64,000 bases of DNA from the NCBI RefSeq assembly GCF_004005375.1, contig NZ_RZUF01000003.1:109132-173131 (forward strand), in the 5' to 3' direction. Below the pieces are notes generated by a model. The model did no database searches. It worked only from the letters and a program-made list of their open reading frames with translations, and was not told the origin of the DNA. Positions 63,855 to 64,000 of this stretch are shown in pieces. Position numbers and translations under genes: made by a program. The DNA comes from Rheinheimera sediminis (GTDB taxonomy: Bacteria > Pseudomonadota > Gammaproteobacteria > Enterobacterales > Alteromonadaceae). How positions within the stretch are numbered: position 1 is the stretch's first letter; each line of letters starts with the position of its first letter.

Positions 63855-64000
63855 TGACATCTATAAAGAAATGGTGGCCAACTCCTGTCCGCAGCTTGTT
63901 TTTATTTCTGGTTTGGATCTTACTGAACAATAGCGTTGAGTTTTTCCATTTGTTTTTTGGTTTGGTGTTGGCATGGTTAATTCCTCAGCTTATTTACAAG
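63854..64000 (+). CDS. mrpE: Mrp antiporter subunit E, N-terminal part only
   Basis: 49 codons before the window end: MTSIKKWWPTPVRSLFLFLV and a first TM helix, with FFHLFFGLVLAWLIPQLIYK, typical of MrpE. The rest, and mrpF and mrpG, would lie beyond 64000. Confidence 0.9.
   Translation, partial: MTSIKKWWPTPVRSLFLFLVWILLNNSVEFFHLFFGLVLAWLIPQLIYK

Noticed and set aside
1-64000. tRNA, rRNA or insertion sequence
   Set aside because: I looked for clover-leaf arms, rRNA landmarks and transposase motifs and saw none that I can support; a dedicated scan would be needed to be sure.

Overview
The window looks like the chromosome of a Gram-negative gammaproteobacterium outside the Enterobacterales, most like Alteromonadales/Chromatiaceae such as Rheinheimera. 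This is judged from protein style and from gene order; no search was run. It has outer-membrane genes (a TonB receptor, a BamA-type barrel), a GntR-type LacI regulator, NhaB plus Mrp antiporters, an MCP and c-di-GMP signalling.

Layout. 1-8 kb: a partial YkgJ-type metal-binding protein; a membrane PAS/GGDEF/EAL protein co-transcribed with a small protein and SelO; a c-type cytochrome; a lipoprotein; RecQ. 8-12.5 kb: YigI thioesterase, an MCP with a sigma-28-like promoter, RarD, a VOC protein. 12.5-19.2 kb: core minus-strand genes recG, a substrate-binding protein, ridA, spoT, rpoZ, gmk. 19.4-39.1 kb: a long variable interval with an aldo/keto reductase, a thioesterase-fold protein, an MdtBC-like RND pump, a cellobionate/gluconate operon (lacI-type repressor, gluconokinase, GPH symporter, GH94 phosphorylase, Gfo/Idh/MocA oxidoreductase), then a toxin-antitoxin and relic island (hipBA with a four-site operator array, SEC-C protein, TPR protein, orphan YhfG-like antitoxin with a truncated fic, and a DUF6088/AbiEii pair whose toxin has an in-frame TAG). 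39.1-47.2 kb: the conserved block yicC-rph-pyrE-(dgkA)-slmA-dut-coaBC-radC-rpmB-rpmG-mutM, in the same order as in E. coli. 47.3-52.7 kb: BamA/TamA-like barrel, a small secreted protein, MscS with a possible DUF432 partner, MgtE. 52.8-56.8 kb: a TPP riboswitch controlling a thiamine uptake operon (TonB receptor, YkoF-like protein, PnuC/PnuT transporter, sugar/thiamine-type kinase). 57.4-64 kb: NhaB and an Mrp antiporter operon (mrpA/B fusion, mrpC, mrpD, partial mrpE).

How they work together. The LacI-family repressor and its divergent operon form a route in which a GPH symporter would import a beta-glucosyl aldonate such as cellobionate, GH94 would phosphorolyse it to glucose-1-phosphate and gluconate, and GntK would make 6-phosphogluconate. 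The thiamine locus covers outer-membrane uptake, inner-membrane transport and intracellular trapping by phosphorylation under one riboswitch. NhaB and Mrp together suggest a sodium-cycling lifestyle.

Non-coding structure is rich. There are two ERIC-type elements and a half element, two copies of a perfect 24-bp-stem palindrome between convergent genes, three arrays of putative antitoxin operators in the island (one without its genes), and several clear promoters and terminators. Two genes too short or too near the edge to be obvious (rpmG and the YhfG-like antitoxin), the edge gene ykgJ and the AbiEii tail were read directly from the sequence.
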